64,000 nt of DNA from the NCBI GenBank assembly GCA_942159475.1, contig OW804097.1:11285172-11349171 (forward strand). Reading direction: 5' to 3'. This DNA comes from Sthenelais limicola. Taxonomy: Eukaryota > Annelida > Polychaeta > Phyllodocida > Sigalionidae. The translations under genes and the position numbers were made by a program. Positions 11,501 through 21,805 of the stretch are shown piece by piece; the first letter of the stretch is position 1; every line of letters starts with the position of its first letter. Under the pieces are notes generated by a model, which worked only from the letters and a program-made list of their open reading frames with translations, did not search any database and was not told the origin of the DNA.

Positions 11501-14500
11501 GAGACATTTTTGTAGCATCATAATGAATCAGAGTGCCCCCTGTGGTTGATTGGTTAACTATACTTGACCTTGATTCTATCCACACTCAAGTGTTTATGTC
11601 AAGAGGCCCGGGTTGGGGGTACATGAAGAGGGGCACTGATAGGTGCTACTTACAGTGTTTGTTTTCCTATCATCACCCTGTCAGTTAGGTGTTTCCCCCT
11701 TTCCTAAGCATCGCAACCACATCTTGATAAATGGGTCAGATTTTCAGAAAATGTACAAATAGCAGCTGTACACATTTAGTAAATTCTCCTAGATTAGGCT
11801 GCAATTTGGCCAATACTAGGTAAATTCGGGTATATTTGGCATTGCATTGATTCAAGCAATCTGTTTGGTTAGGTTGAACTGTATTTTGAACTTTATTTTC
11901 GTCTGAAATTTGGGTTATTTTAGGAGATTGGTGAAAAGTAAATTGTAAATTTTCTGGCGACTTCACCCATAATGCTCTTTAGAATAATACAAGTTGTCGT
12001 GGTTGCCCCACTATTCCCCTCATTGCACCTTAGCATCCTCCTCCCTTTCATATGTGATGTGTTTCAGGAAAATGAGTCATAAGTCGCAAAATTGACATTT
12101 TTCCAAGTGTTTCTTTCACAAGATCACATTATTGGAATGTTCTAATTTTTAGCAAGTTTATCACTTATATCTATATCAATCGATGTATTAAATTTTAGGA
12201 CAATGTATATAATATATCCTTTCGTTTTAAAGGTCCTCATATGGACTACTTTTAGTTACTTTAGTGTTTATTAACCCCCAGAAACATTGGAAACTTATTT
12301 TTCAAAAACGAAAATATCAAACTTAAAATCTAGAAATACTTATTAGAGTATTAGACTGTTTACTATCATTGTAATCGGCTTGATCTCATCTTTTCAAATA
12401 TATTGGTATCTCAAAATCTATTTTTTGCGACTTATGACTCATTTTCCTGAAACACGCCACATATTATAAATCAGTTTCTATCTCTATCTCCCACACAAGC
12501 TTACACCTCGATCTATTACCTTCCCTATCTCCATCCATCCTACCAGGATAAGATTTTCAGAAAATGCACAATCTACAGTTCTACACATTTATCAAATTCT
12601 GCTAAATTAGAGTGAAAAATGATAAATACTGAGTATATCTAAGTGTATTCTGTATTGTATTCATTCGATAAATCTGTCTGGTTATGTTGAACTGTATTCT
12701 GAACCTGATTTTCGTCTTAAATTTGGGTTATTCGAGAGGATTGATGAAGGCCAATTGTACATTTTCTGGAGACTTGACCCACCACGTCAACAACCTCCCT
12801 CAATCACCCTCTCCACATTCCCTCGCAAATGCGATAAGGGTCAGATTTTCAGAAAATGTACAATTCGCCTTCACCAATCCTCTAAAAAAACACACATTGA
12901 AGACAGAAATGAGCTTCAAAATGCAGTTTAACATAACAGAACTGATACTTTAAATCAATGCGATATTAAATATACTCAGCAGATATACCCAGTATTCTAC
13001 ATTTTTCAGCCTAATTTGGGAGAATTTCCTAAATGTAAAGAGCTGCCAATTGTACATTTTCTGAAGATCTGACCCACGAGGGCAAAACACAAGATGGCGG
13101 TAATGAATAGCCTGGCCGCCAGGGGATCGTTGACGCAAACAAGTCAACAGGCGGGATGAGATCATAAAGAATAAAGTGAGAAAATAAGTCAACAGGCGGG
13201 ATGAGATCATAAAGAATAAAGTGAGAAAGTCCTTAGATAAAAGCTTTTAGCGAGCAGTAATTCATCTTAGCTGTTCACCAGAGAGAGAAGTGGGCTAAAG
13301 TGTTTGTCTCTATACTGTGGGTGGAATCACCAGAACATGCACAATTGCCTTCGCCAATCGTTTTAGATTAGATTAGAACATTTTTATTTCTCATTGTTTC
13401 ATATACAAATACAAGTAATCAATTACATACATATAGCTACAACTTAGAGAAAAGGGAGACGTTAGGACCTGTCAACCTGTCAACGCTGAGTATAATCATA
13501 ATGATAATGTTATAATAATATTTTATATAATCACCCTCATCTCATCTAAAAAGTAAAATCTTCCAGATTATTACCAAACAACCAATTCGTAGTATTTGAA
13601 TACAGGCATGCAATGAATAATTAATATGACTGTTGGAGGATTGGCTAAAAAGGCAAAATTTTAAAGAATTATCCGAACCCTCTTATCTCGTTTACTTATA
13701 TGGGTGAAATCAACAGAAAATGCACAATTCGCCTTCACCAATTCTCCCGAATAATTAAGACAAAAATGAGGTTCAAAATATAGTTGAACAATGTCAAACA
13801 GATTGTTTGAATGAGCACATTACGAAATATACTTAGACATACCTAGTATTGGCCTAATTACATTGGTCTAATTTAGTCGAATTGACTACAATTATGTAGA
13901 GTTGTCGATTGTACATCTTCTGGAGATCTGGCCTATCATGAGTGTCTTAAGCATCCTATTGAAGACTACAGACACATTCATGGGTCAGATGTCCAGAAAA
14001 TGTACAATTCGCCATCACCAATGCTCTCAAATAACCCAAATTTAAGACAAAAATGAGCCTCAAAATGCAGTTTAACATAACAGAACTGATACTTTAAATC
14101 AATGCAATACCAAAATAATGTACTCAGATACACCCAAAATTTATCATTTTTTTAGCAGAATTTAGCAAAAATGACTAAATATGTCAAGCTGCCGATCGTA
14201 CATTTTCTGAAAATCTGACCCATATATCAAAATGTCAAAATATGTCACCCATAAATCGACCCAAGCCCCGAATGACGTGTAAGGGGTGCATTGGTATTCG
14301 GTAAACACGAGCAAAATAAACACATTTAATATTATCAGACCCTTATTTTTTGAATGACATCTTCCAGCTCTTTCATGGAATGTTTCCATGTATGTGATGT
14401 ATTAATTTCCATCTGGTCTGGCAACACCATACAGAACTTAGGAAAACACCTATAGTGTGTCTTCCCCCATAGGTCAGACATATATGTAAGATCAATCCAA

Positions 14501-17500
14501 CATGCTCGGTGGTATCTCACGGATGTTTCTACGGTCTATGATCAAATAAATTTAAGTTTCTGAACATTTGCAATACCATCACGAACATATGTGAACACAT
14601 GTGGGTGAAGTCGCCAGAAAATGTACAATTCACCTTCACCAATCCTCTGAAATAAGCAAAATTTTAGACGAAAATAAAGTTCAAAATACAATTCAACCTA
14701 ACCAACCTAACCAAACAGATTGCTATAATCAATGCAATGCGGAATATACTCGAATTTATCTAGTATTGACCAAATTGCAGTATTGACCAAAATACAATGC
14801 CAAATGTACTCGAATTTACCTAGTATTGACCAAATTGCAGCCTAGTTTAGCAGAATTTACTAAATGTATACAGCTGCCAATTGTACATTTTCTGAAAATC
14901 TGACCCTGCTAGAACCCCCTGCCACCCGCCCAGCGCACCCCGATTTCCACCTCAAGAGGGAAAGGTTGTGTGGATGGATGATGTTTTCATCTGAAAAGAA
15001 GGCACCTTTCCCACTCCCACACACTCTAGAACAGATCTTCCAGAACCTTTTATCTGACAAAAACTCTTATTGAAATCTTGTATGATTTAGCAGAAAGCCG
15101 ACAGAATCCAGCTTTCCTTACCCATGCATTTCTTATAAGGGTGAAGTCGACAAAAAATGTACAATTCACTTTCACCAATCCTCTTAAATAACCCAAATTT
15201 CAGACGAAAATAATGTTCAAAATACAATTCAACATAACCAAACAGATTTATTGAATGAATACAATACAGAATACACTCCGATATACATAGCATTTATCAC
15301 ATTTCACTCTAATTTAGCAGAATTTAATAAATGTGTAGAACTGTAGATTGTGCATTTTTTGAAAATCTGACCCATAGATCATTGCCAGGTGCGAGAGGTG
15401 GTGATTTCATACCACCATACAGGTAACTCATGAAGATAGAATTGTGTTTTTTTTTAATAAAAAAGATAAAAGATAAAATAAATGTTGAGAAGCGGGAGGC
15501 GGGATACATGTGGACAGACTCTCTCCAATTAGTCTGTGGATTATTTACGCAAATAATCCTTTAGTTTATGTTTGTGTATTCGGTTCAGAACGCCAGTATA
15601 AGACAGGTATTAACACATTAAATACAGTTCAAGACAACCAACCAGATATCTTGAATAAACGTAACATAATATATACTCACTAATTATCTAATTTGTTAAA
15701 TTTAATGAGGAGTCAATTGTGCATTTGTTGCCGACCTGACTAAAAGTGTGTTAAAAACAGACAACTATTCAAACAGTATATAATATAAGGGTCAGATTTT
15801 TTAGAAAATGTACAATTCAACGTCGCCATGGTTCTCAAATAACCCAAATTTCAGACGAAAATAAAGTTCAAAATACAGTTCAACCTAACCAAACAGATTG
15901 CTAGAATCAATGCAATGCTGAATATTCTTGAATTTACCTAGTATTGATCAAATTGCAGCATAATTTTGCATAATTTACAAAATATGTACAGCTGCCGATT
16001 GTACATTTTCTGAAAATCTGACCCAAATAATCTTTTAGTTCATGTTTGTGTATTCGGGTCAGAACGCCAGATAATGTACAATTCGTCTTCACCAATCCTA
16101 TTAAATAACAAAAATTGAAGACAAAAATAAGGTTCAAAATACAGTTCAACCTACCCAAACAGATTGCTAGAATCAATACAATGCTGAATATACTCGAATT
16201 TACCTTGTATTGACCAAATTGGAGCCTTATTTAGCAGAGTTTATTGAATATGTACAGCTGGCCGCATTTGTTGTCCATTATATATACTGTTCCTACGTTT
16301 GTACCATAAACAACGACAACAACAAAAGGCAGAATAACGATTGCAAAGTTTTATTCCGGTAAATTCTGGGAAAATACTTATTGTTAGTCGGACCCGATTT
16401 ATTCGGAATTACAACCCCATCTGTCTCGATTTTAAACCAGAAGTGCTGTAAAAAATGTTATCACTTTTTGCTGTTAACCCTGTCTACCTCAGAAATAAAG
16501 ACCCGGTGTAGGAGGAAAAATGTACACATCTGCCAATTGTACATTTTGTGAAAATCTGACCCGAATATATGGGTCAGATTTTCAGAAAATGTACAATTGT
16601 CAGCTCTACACATTTAGGAAATTCAGTTAATTAAGCTGAAAAATTATGAATACCGTGTATAACTGAGTATATTTGGTATCACATTGATTTAAAGTATCAG
16701 TTTTGTTATGTTAAACTGCATTTTGTCTTAAATGTGAGTTATTCGAGAGGATTGGTGAAGATGAATTGTACATTTTCTGCCAATCTGACCCGAATATATG
16801 ATGATATGAATGATGTGTTTCTGCATGTTACTAACGGCCTCTTCTCTTTCTTACAGCTCTCACGGTGCGCTTTATTACCAAGAGATTTATAGGAGAATAC
16901 GACCCCACACTTGGTGAGTACACATTGTCAGCCTTATCGCTCTACCTTTAACCTTTATCTTCCACACTCTAGGCCCAAAGTTGAGAGAGTCCCTTCAAAC
17001 GAAGGGAAAGCCTCTCAAATAACCCACATTTGAGACTAAAATGAGCTTCAAAATGCAGTTTAACATAACAGAACTGATACTTTAAATCAATGCGATACCA
17101 AATATACTCAGATATACCTGGTATTCATCATTTTTTAGCCTAATTTAAGAGAATTTCACAAATTTGTAGAGCTGCAAATTGTACATTTTCTGAAAATTTG
17201 ACCCATATGTTTGCATTAGGTCTACAGTCATCTTAAAAAGTGGTATTGGCAATTAATGGTATTGGTAATTAGCGTCCAAGATTAGATTGTTTTGCAATCG
17301 AAGGGAAAGCCTCTCGCCTCAGACTGCAAAGTGCCATTATAATTCCATTAAGACCGTAAAACGTCATTATATTCCCATTAGAACGCCTAGTCCTAGGCCA
17401 GGAAACCCATTAGCGAAGTAGGCGTCTAATCACTGACATACAATTTTTATCTGATCTGAGGGTCTATTATAATAAAAGCTGACCTAGGTAAGGAATGAGT

Positions 17501-20438
17501 TTTTCCCCATATGTGATCCGTTTTAGGAAAATGAGTCATAAGTCGCAAAAAATTGATTTTGAGATAGCATTATATATGAAAAGAGGAGATCAAGCCGATT
17601 CTTATGCTAGGAAACACTAGGACACCTAATATGTGTTTCTATATTTTAATTTTGATATTTTTATTTTAGAAAAAAACAGTTTGCAATGTTACTAGTAAAG
17701 TAACTAAATATACTCCATACAAAGGCTACAAAACGCAAGGTTATATTTGATACAATGTCCTGAAATTTATTACATGGATTTATATGACTATAAGTGCTAA
17801 ACCCTCTAATAATCAGAACATTTCAATAAACAAATCTTGTGAAAAAAACATTTTGAAAAATATCAATTTTGCGACTTGTGACTCATTTTCCATATGATGT
17901 GTCTTATCCGCTCTACCTTTACCCGCTGTCTTCCACTGCATGAAACTAGCACCGGACTGTGCGCTAGTTGTGCACCAATAGCATCAGGGTGTAGTCGCCA
18001 GAAAATGTACAATTCGCCTACACGAATCTTCTCAAATAACCCTAATTCAAGACAAAATAGCGGTTTGAAGTACATTTCAATACAACCTAACAGGTTTTTC
18101 AAATCAACGCAAGACCAAATATATTCAGATATTGTTGTACGTAGTGTAACACAAATTGATAAGGAGATGTAGCGTAGAAAATTATAGGTATGGTGCCTTA
18201 TGTAACCATAAGGTATAACAATATATCCAGTATTCATCCGTTTTAAGCCTAATTTAGCCCAATTTACTAAATGTGTAGAGCTACCAATTGTACATTTTCT
18301 GACGACTTCACGCATCAATCGAAATGGCTGCCTCACACAATTTCTTACATACAGAAAAATGAGCCAGAAGTTGCAAAAATGATAATTTTGTACGTGATTT
18401 ATTCACAAGAAATATCTACGGGAATGTTTTAATTTTTGGGATGCATAACGATTTTTATAGCATGCATGCATCTACCAAATTTCTAGTATATTAAATACAT
18501 CCATGCATTTCTAAGCTTATCCTGTAGAGTATAGTCAGTTACTTTACTAGTAATTGTCCACCCGGAAATATTGCAAACTTTTTTTTCAAAACTAAAAATT
18601 GTTATCAAACTTTAAATATTGAAATCCCTGAAATAATGTTTACTATCATTGGAATCGGCTTGATCTCTTCTCTTCACATATGATAATATCTCAAAATCCA
18701 ATTTTTGCGACTTGTGACTCATTTTTTCCTGTAACACATCACACATATGAAGGCTATGGCCCCATGTGCTGCCTCCTAGTGTTCTATATAGACCCTAGAG
18801 CTGCCTATTGTACCCTCACAGACCATCCTCCTGCTTTGTTGCATCTCACTTACGACCAAAAGAAACAGTTGTATAAAATATATTATATACGGGTCAGATT
18901 TTCAGAATATGTACAATTCACCTTCACCAATCCTCTAAATAAGTCAAATTTCAGACGAAAATAAAGTTCTAAATACAGTTCAACCTAATCAAACAGATTG
19001 CTACAAAAAACTCGAATTTACCTAGTAGTGACCAAATTGCAGCCTAATTTAGCAGAATTTACTAAAAGTGTACAGCTGCCAATTGTACATTTTCTGAAAA
19101 TCTGACCCAAACTGCGCACACAAAGCTTAATATATTGAACAAATTGTTATTGTTGGACACTCTATAAACAAACCATCACAGACTAATCTGCTCCTTTCTG
19201 GGTTGTTTTTGTCTCTAAAACTGTTGATGTTGTCCTTATGAACTAATTCTTATCAAATAATTCTTAATAAATAATTTTGTTGTTTTGCAGAGCGTAAATA
19301 CACGTACCAATCTGAGATTGACCACGACCCCGCGCTGTTTGAGATATTTGATACCGCAGGACAGGTGAGCAAAACAGACTTTTCTTTCTTTTTAAAAAAA
19401 ATACATTCCAACGTTATCTAAAAACACAGTATAACCCTGCTTAGGACTAACTTACCATTATTATTATTACTATATATATATACTGTTATCATTTGTTATG
19501 TACTGACCGCATACATTTGTAGATGTCTTATGGAAATACAAATCTATTATTATTATTATATAATATTGCGCTTGATCAGCTTCATTTTTGGTTGGTTTGG
19601 GAAGTTAATATTGGGACAAAATAATCCCAGTCTAAGCCCAAAGTTGAGAGAGTCCCTTCAAAGGGAGGGAAAGCCTCTCAACTCAAACCACAAGTGCCAG
19701 TGGCGCCGACTATATTCATATATGGGTCAGATTTTATTGACCCATATATGAGTCATTTATATCACACATTTTAACCTAATCATATTTTATTTGATTCAGA
19801 ATGAAGATTCGCTGCACATAGAGGAGAATATCCGCTGGGCCGATGCCTTCATTCTTGTGTACTCAGTGACAGACAGGCTCAGTTTTGACGAGTGCACCCG
19901 CCTCAAGTTCCTCATCAACCACCGCATGCGTCGCTCCCCCTGGCGTAGAACCAGTCAGAGCGTTAGTTCCGCCTCCAACCACTACGTCCCCGTCGTCCTT
20001 GTCGGCAACCAAAACGACCTTGCTCACGACCGAATGGTGACCTTCGAGGAAGGTCAGAGACAAGCAGAGAATCTCGGCTGTACCGGTTTCTATGACATTT
20101 CCGTGCGAGAGTCGTACGAGGAAGTCCGAGATGTGTTCCATGATCTGTACGTTCAGTGCAAAGTCAACCGGAAGTTGATGAAAACCGGCAGTCCGCCGTT
20201 GACAAGAGGACTTTCTTCGAGTGCTTTTACGTCCTCGATGTTGGAGGATCATAGTCGAGGTGGTAGTTTGAGTGACAATGAAAATAGCAATTGTAGTGGG
20301 AGTGTTAAAAGTAAAACTTCAGTATCGAAACGGTTCATGAGGAGAGTATTCAAACAGGACTCATTTTTCAAGGACTCTATAACCAAGTTAGACCCCGCGG
20401 ACGAGTTGAAGGAAGACTCTGGCCAGGATTCCGTGTAG
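8085..20438 (+). CDS. RERG/RASL-like small GTPase, four exons
   Basis: Exons 8085-8511, 16857-16913, 19291-19364 and 19800-20438 join in phase at GT-AG sites into 398 residues ending at a TAG. G1 is GQAAVGKT (135-142), split from exon 2 right after Thr; G2 is Thr160 in 'EYDPTL'; G3 is DTAGQ (182-186), keeping the Gln equivalent to Ras Gln61; G4 is NQND (256-259), with Gln for the usual Lys; G5 is around SVRES (287-291). 'KRFIGEYDPTLE' and the DTAGQ box resemble RERG and RASL family GTPases, which hydrolyse GTP and generally lack a C-terminal prenylation box; this protein also ends without CAAX (QDSV). Residues 1-130 are an unusual acidic, Ser-rich and His-rich extension with a nine-His run. 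The C-terminal 90 residues are Ser/Lys-rich. Which RERG/RASL subgroup it belongs to I cannot settle by eye. Confidence 0.9.
8537..8797 (-). mobile_element. MITE-2 copy, internally deleted
   Basis: GTGATGTCAAATTGAGTCAT at the left and AAGACTTATGACTCATTTTT with CTGTAACACA at the right; the middle keeps ATTTGAAAAGATAAAATGAA. About 150 bp shorter than full length. Confidence 0.75.
8988..9080. repeat. 27-bp tandem repeat, 3 units
   Basis: Three units of ACTTGTAAATAATCAAATTA followed by GTGAAGG or GTGAAAG. Confidence 0.85.
9128..9478. mobile_element. MITE-D, long terminal inverted repeats
   Basis: About 65-bp inverted ends: TAGTCCGTCCGAATAGTAGT at the left matches ACTACTTTTTGGACAGTCTA at the right, and both arms continue through AAGAAGAGAGAAAAAGGGGG / CCCCCACTTTTCCCTCTTCT. 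TA flanks both ends. No ORF, so non-autonomous; family not named. Confidence 0.8.
9693..9760 (+). mobile_element. MITE-1 fragment, left end
   Basis: TGGGTCAGATTTCCAGAAAA through GGCCAATGCTA, then unrelated sequence. Confidence 0.75.
9877..10089 (-). mobile_element. MITE-1 copy, right terminus lost
   Basis: GGGGGAAATCACCAGAAACT at the left, the TTGAATGAATACAATACGG subfamily interior, and a break at AACTGCAAATTCCC. Confidence 0.8.
10090..10359. other. No recognised feature
   Basis: Mixed-composition sequence between repeat elements; nothing identifiable. Confidence 0.4.
10360..11021. mobile_element. MITE-E copy with internal hairpin insert
   Basis: Ends TAGGGGCTTTGCATAGCCTC and GCACATGCAACTCCCCTA are inverted. 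Interior matches the 46.3-kb copy (AACATGCCATGTTCAGCATG; ATTTGTATGTCAGATTTC). About 300 extra bases (10420-10735) include inverted arms CCATTAGATCC...TGGTCCTTTGTTTTCTCTAAG / CTTAGAGAAAACTTAGGACCA...CCTAATGG. The 74-residue frame inside is not credible as a gene. Confidence 0.7.
11141..11365 (-). mobile_element. MITE-1 copy, full length
   Basis: TGGGTCAGATTTTCAGAAAT to TTCTGAAAATCTGACCCA; ATTGAATAAATACAATACAG subfamily. Confidence 0.9.
11366..11731. other. No recognised feature
   Basis: Unique-looking intronic sequence; no repeat or exon recognised. Confidence 0.4.
11732..11969 (+). mobile_element. MITE-1 copy, full length
   Basis: TGGGTCAGATTTTCAGAAAA to TTTCTGGCGACTTCACCCA. Right terminus is of the 'GGCGACTTCACCCA' variant, different from its left terminus. 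Confidence 0.92.
12053..12461 (+). mobile_element. MITE-2 copy, full length
   Basis: GTGATGTGTTTCAGGAAAAT at the left and CATTTTCCTGAAACACGCCA at the right, with the AATGAGTCATAAGTCGCAAA / GCGACTTATGACTCATTTTC inner arms. Confidence 0.92.
12545..12781 (+). mobile_element. MITE-1 copy, full length
   Basis: AGATTTTCAGAAAATGCACA to TTTTCTGGAGACTTGACCCA; interior TGTATTGTATTCATTCGATA subfamily. Confidence 0.88.
12837..13076 (-). mobile_element. MITE-1 copy, full length
   Basis: AGGGTCAGATTTTCAGAAAA to TTTTCTGAAGATCTGACCCA, only 56 bp after the previous copy and opposite to it. Confidence 0.92.
13141..13232. repeat. Tandem duplication, ~47-bp unit
   Basis: Two exact-looking copies of 'AAGTCAACAGGCGGGATGAG' + ATCATAAAGAATAAAGTGAG. 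Confidence 0.9.
13317..13360 (-). mobile_element. MITE-1 fragment, left end
   Basis: TGGGTGGAATCACCAGAACA to TTCGCCAATCG, cut by the LINE tail that follows. Confidence 0.75.
13361..13700 (-). mobile_element. LINE 3' end (minus strand)
   Basis: The GATTA-type tail (TTTTAGATTAGATTAGAACA) lies at the left edge. The segment 13520-13700 (for example AATCTTCCAGATTATTACCA) recurs in reverse complement at 20870-21028, showing a dispersed family. No coding part remains. Confidence 0.55.
13701..13934 (-). mobile_element. MITE-1 copy, full length
   Basis: TGGGTGAAATCAACAGAAAA to CATCTTCTGGAGATCTGGCC. Confidence 0.85.
13981..14222 (-). mobile_element. MITE-1 copy, full length
   Basis: TGGGTCAGATGTCCAGAAAA to TTTTCTGAAAATCTGACCCA. 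Confidence 0.92.
14223..14600. other. No recognised feature
   Basis: Intronic sequence without a recognised element. Two short minus-strand open frames overlap here but show no known motif and no splice context. Confidence 0.4.
14601..14906 (-). mobile_element. MITE-1 copy with internal duplication
   Basis: TGGGTGAAGTCGCCAGAAAA to TTTTCTGAAAATCTGACCC. An internal block around ACTCGAATTTACCTAGTATTG is present twice, making it about 70 bp too long. Confidence 0.88.
15138..15374 (-). mobile_element. MITE-1 copy, full length
   Basis: AGGGTGAAGTCGACAAAAAA to TTTTTTGAAAATCTGACCCA; its two ends belong to different terminal variants. Confidence 0.9.
15585..15745 (-). mobile_element. MITE-1-related copy, divergent subfamily
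   Basis: 'GGTTCAGAACGCCAGTATAA' with AAATACAGTTCAAGACAACC and ATATCTTGAATAAACG; a reverse-complement relative lies at about 32240-32385 (TTTATTCAAGATATCTG). Confidence 0.65.
15788..16025 (-). mobile_element. MITE-1 copy, full length
   Basis: AGGGTCAGATTTTTTAGAAA to TTTTCTGAAAATCTGACCCA. It lies between two copies of a short direct repeat (TTTATGTTTGTGTATTCGG at about 15561 and 16036). Confidence 0.9.
16055..16260 (-). mobile_element. MITE-1 copy, right end displaced
   Basis: Left part GGGTCAGAACGCCAGATAAT runs to ATATGTACAGCTG. A matching right end (AAATGTACACATCTGCCAAT...CTGACCCG) lies 260 bp further on at 16519-16563. Confidence 0.75.
16261..16518. other. Unidentified insert inside MITE-1
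   Basis: About 258 bp between the two halves of a MITE-1 copy, flanked by near-identical 'ATGTACA(CA)(G/T)CTG'. It could be an insertion with target duplication or two separate fragments. No recognisable ends. Confidence 0.4.
16519..16563 (-). mobile_element. MITE-1 right-end fragment
   Basis: ATGTACACATCTGCCAATTG to TGAAAATCTGACCCG; see the preceding split copy. Confidence 0.75.
16570..16792 (+). mobile_element. MITE-1 copy, full length
   Basis: TGGGTCAGATTTTCAGAAAA to ATTTTCTGCCAATCTGACCC, 65 bp upstream of GTPase exon 2. CGAATATAT occurs at both edges. Confidence 0.9.
16857..16913 (+). CDS. GTPase exon 2 (switch I)
   Basis: 57 bp between CTTTCTTACAG and GTGAGTAC. With one base from exon 1 it encodes the segment following the P-loop, 'ALTVRFITKRFIGEYDPTL', including the effector Thr. 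Confidence 0.92.
16968..17470 (+). repeat. Repeat-C copy interrupted by MITE-1 fragment
   Basis: Left part TCTAGGCCCAAAGTTGAGAG...GGGAAAGCCTCTC (16968-17016) joins directly to a MITE-1 fragment; repeat-C resumes near 17298 (GAAGGGAAAGCCTCTCGCCT) and ends at TCTAATCACTGACATAC...GATCTGAGGG. GGGAAAGCCTCTC is present on both sides. Confidence 0.75.
17017..17205 (-). mobile_element. MITE-1 fragment, left end missing
   Basis: Starts AATAACCCACATTTGAGACT inside repeat-C and ends TTTTCTGAAAATTTGACCCA. Confidence 0.85.
17512..17900 (-). mobile_element. MITE-2 copy
   Basis: GTGATCCGTTTTAGGAAAAT at the left (the 'CCGTTTTAGG' terminal variant), GCGACTTGTGACTCATTTTC at the right with a degraded terminus. 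Confidence 0.85.
17986..18314 (-). mobile_element. MITE-1 copy with ~90-bp insert
   Basis: AGGGTGTAGTCGCCAGAAAA to TTTTCTGACGACTTCACGCA. Extra sequence at about 18133-18225 contains a small hairpin (CCTTATG / CATAAGG). Confidence 0.82.
18333..18744 (+). mobile_element. MITE-2 copy, diverged left end
   Basis: AGAAAAATGAGCCAGAAGTT at the left; GCGACTTGTGACTCATTTTT with CCTGTAACACATCACAC at the right; CATTGGAATCGGCTTGATCT interior. Confidence 0.85.
18890..19109 (-). mobile_element. MITE-1 copy, short internal deletion
   Basis: CGGGTCAGATTTTCAGAATA to TTTTCTGAAAATCTGACCCA. Confidence 0.9.
19291..19364 (+). CDS. GTPase exon 3 (DTAGQ box)
   Basis: 74 bp between TTGTTTTGCAG and GTGAGCAA. Encodes 'ERKYTYQSEIDHDPALFEIF' followed by DTAGQ; the phase agrees with both neighbours. 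Confidence 0.92.
19627..19712 (+). repeat. Repeat-C fragment in intron 3
   Basis: AGTCTAAGCCCAAAGTTGAG...GAGGGAAAGCCTCTCAACTCAAACC. Confidence 0.75.
19724..19746. mobile_element. MITE-1 ends only (22-bp remnant)
   Basis: TGGGTCAGATTTTATTGACC + CA: two termini joined with the whole interior gone, in a TATA context. Confidence 0.6.
19800..20438 (+). CDS. GTPase exon 4 (G4, G5, C-terminal tail)
   Basis: Acceptor ATTTTATTTGATTCAG; encodes residues 187-398. 'VPVVLVGNQNDL' is G4. The loop before it is longer than in Ras and rich in Arg/Ser. The 3' half has a higher GC content than flanking DNA, as expected for a real exon. TAG at 20436. Confidence 0.93.
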   Translation, partial: NEDSLHIEENIRWADAFILVYSVTDRLSFDECTRLKFLINHRMRRSPWRRTSQSVSSASNHYVPVVLVGNQNDLAHDRMVTFEEGQRQAENLGCTGFYDISVRESYEEVRDVFHDLYVQCKVNRKLMKTGSPPLTRGLSSSAFTSSMLEDHSRGGSLSDNENSNCSGSVKSKTSVSKRFMRRVFKQDSFFKDSITKLDPADELKEDSGQDSV

Positions 20439-20869
20439 ACATGTATGATTAGACGTACATTACCGTGAATAGAACATTAATTTTGTAATTAAGAGCTTCA
20501 CATGAGTGAAAAGACATCGAAACATTTCACGGCATCGATTAAATCCGTTTTGTTTTATATGTATATGACGTCTGTGATAAATTGAATATAATCTGTGAAC
20601 AGGTGCTTAACATAGATCTATAGATTTATAGGTCTATATATTATATGCTCAACTTCCACGTAAATCAGAGGTTTACCAATTAACCATGTGCTCCTTATTA
20701 AGGCAGGATTGTATTTTTTTTAAAAAATTTTATTGGAAAAAGTTTCATAAAATGATAATTCTCATTTGCCAAACTGAGTCGTATATCAACTATCTTAACA
20801 CATGCCTTAACTAAATGTTTATGTTTTCTAAAGACACCGATTATTGATGTACGCTATATTCAGTAAACA

Positions 20870-21028
20870 AAATAAGAGGGTTTGGAGATTCTTTAAAATT
20901 TTGTCTTTTTAGCCAATCCTCCAACAGCCTTGTTATTCATTGAATGCCTGGCTATATTAAGAATTGGTTGTTTGGTAATAATCTGGAAGATTATCCTTTT
21001 TAGTTGAGATAGGGCTGATGAGAGTTAT
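20870..21028 (+). repeat. LINE-tail fragment, inverse copy of 13.5 kb
   Basis: TTTAGCCAATCCTCCAACAG and TTGGTAATAATCTGGAAGAT match the reverse complement of 13520-13700. It stops at the MITE-1 copy beginning 21030. Confidence 0.75.
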
Positions 21029-21029
21029 A

Positions 21030-21266
21030 TGGGTCAGATTTTCAGAAAATGTAAATTTGGCCTTTTCCAATCCCCTCAAATAACGCAAATCTAAGACGAA
21101 AATCAGGTTCAAAATACAATTCAACATAACCAGACAGATTTATTGAATGAATACAATACAGAATACACTCAGATATACTCAGTAATTATCACTTTTCACT
21201 CTAATTTAGCAGAACTTGAGAGATGTGTAGAACTGTAGATTGTGCATTTTTTGAAAATCTGACCCA
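21030..21266 (-). mobile_element. MITE-1 copy, full length
   Basis: TGGGTCAGATTTTCAGAAAA to TTTTTTGAAAATCTGACCCA, inside the inferred GTPase 3'UTR. Confidence 0.92.
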
Positions 21267-21458
21267 TATACACTGTTATGGGAAACATACAAATATCAAG
21301 GGTGCTAGTTATTCTATACATCAAGGATTCTTGTTGAACGGGCATTACCATTGTACAGTATTTGATGGTCTATATCTAACATATATAGGGTTTTAAAAGT
21401 GAGGTTGTAAATATGGTTAAATTGTATAACTTATACCTGTATATGATCTGAAAATGTC

Positions 21459-21464
21459 AATAAA
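21459..21464 (+). terminator. Poly(A) signal AATAAA
   Basis: AATAAA in GTCAATAAACCTGC, 1.02 kb after the GTPase stop codon; the first canonical signal downstream that I noticed. Confidence 0.55.
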
Positions 21465-21805
21465 CCTGCTATAACTTGAACATGTTTCATTTCATATTGT
21501 GACATATTTGCATTGCTGGATTATGAAATTATTTTTAAACATCTAGGGAAGTGGTATAACCCGTAAACAAGGAGGACAAGGACTAGGAAGTTGGTTGTGG
21601 TTTGTGTTTATTGGGGTCCAACGTTTCGGCCTTTATCATGGAGGATGGCATATTTTTAAACATATAGAATAATTTAGTTTGTGATTGGAGAGAATTTTAC
21701 GCTACTTGAACGAGTTTCCAATGACTACAAAAAATACATTTTCTACAGACTAAATTTAAACCCTAACTATCATCACTCACTAGATGAAAGGAATTTAATT
21801 TAAGT

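Larger units (their letters stand above)
8512..16856 (+). other. GTPase intron 1, 8.3 kb
   Basis: Donor GTAAGA and acceptor CTCTTCTCTTTCTTACAG. It is filled with MITE-1 and MITE-2 copies, a 350-bp inverted-repeat element and LINE remnants, listed separately. No additional in-phase exon was seen. Confidence 0.85.
20439..21480 (+). other. GTPase 3'UTR (inferred)
   Basis: No splice sites or ORFs of note. It contains a LINE-tail fragment and a MITE-1 copy before the poly(A) signal at 21459; the transcript end is inferred to be near 21480. Confidence 0.6.

Noticed and set aside
14162..15073. Several 60-75-residue open frames
   Set aside because: Mostly cross MITE-1 termini and have no motif or splice context.
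17863..18336. 157-residue minus-strand frame
   Set aside because: Runs through MITE-1 and MITE-2 ends and carries typical MITE translations; no known domain.
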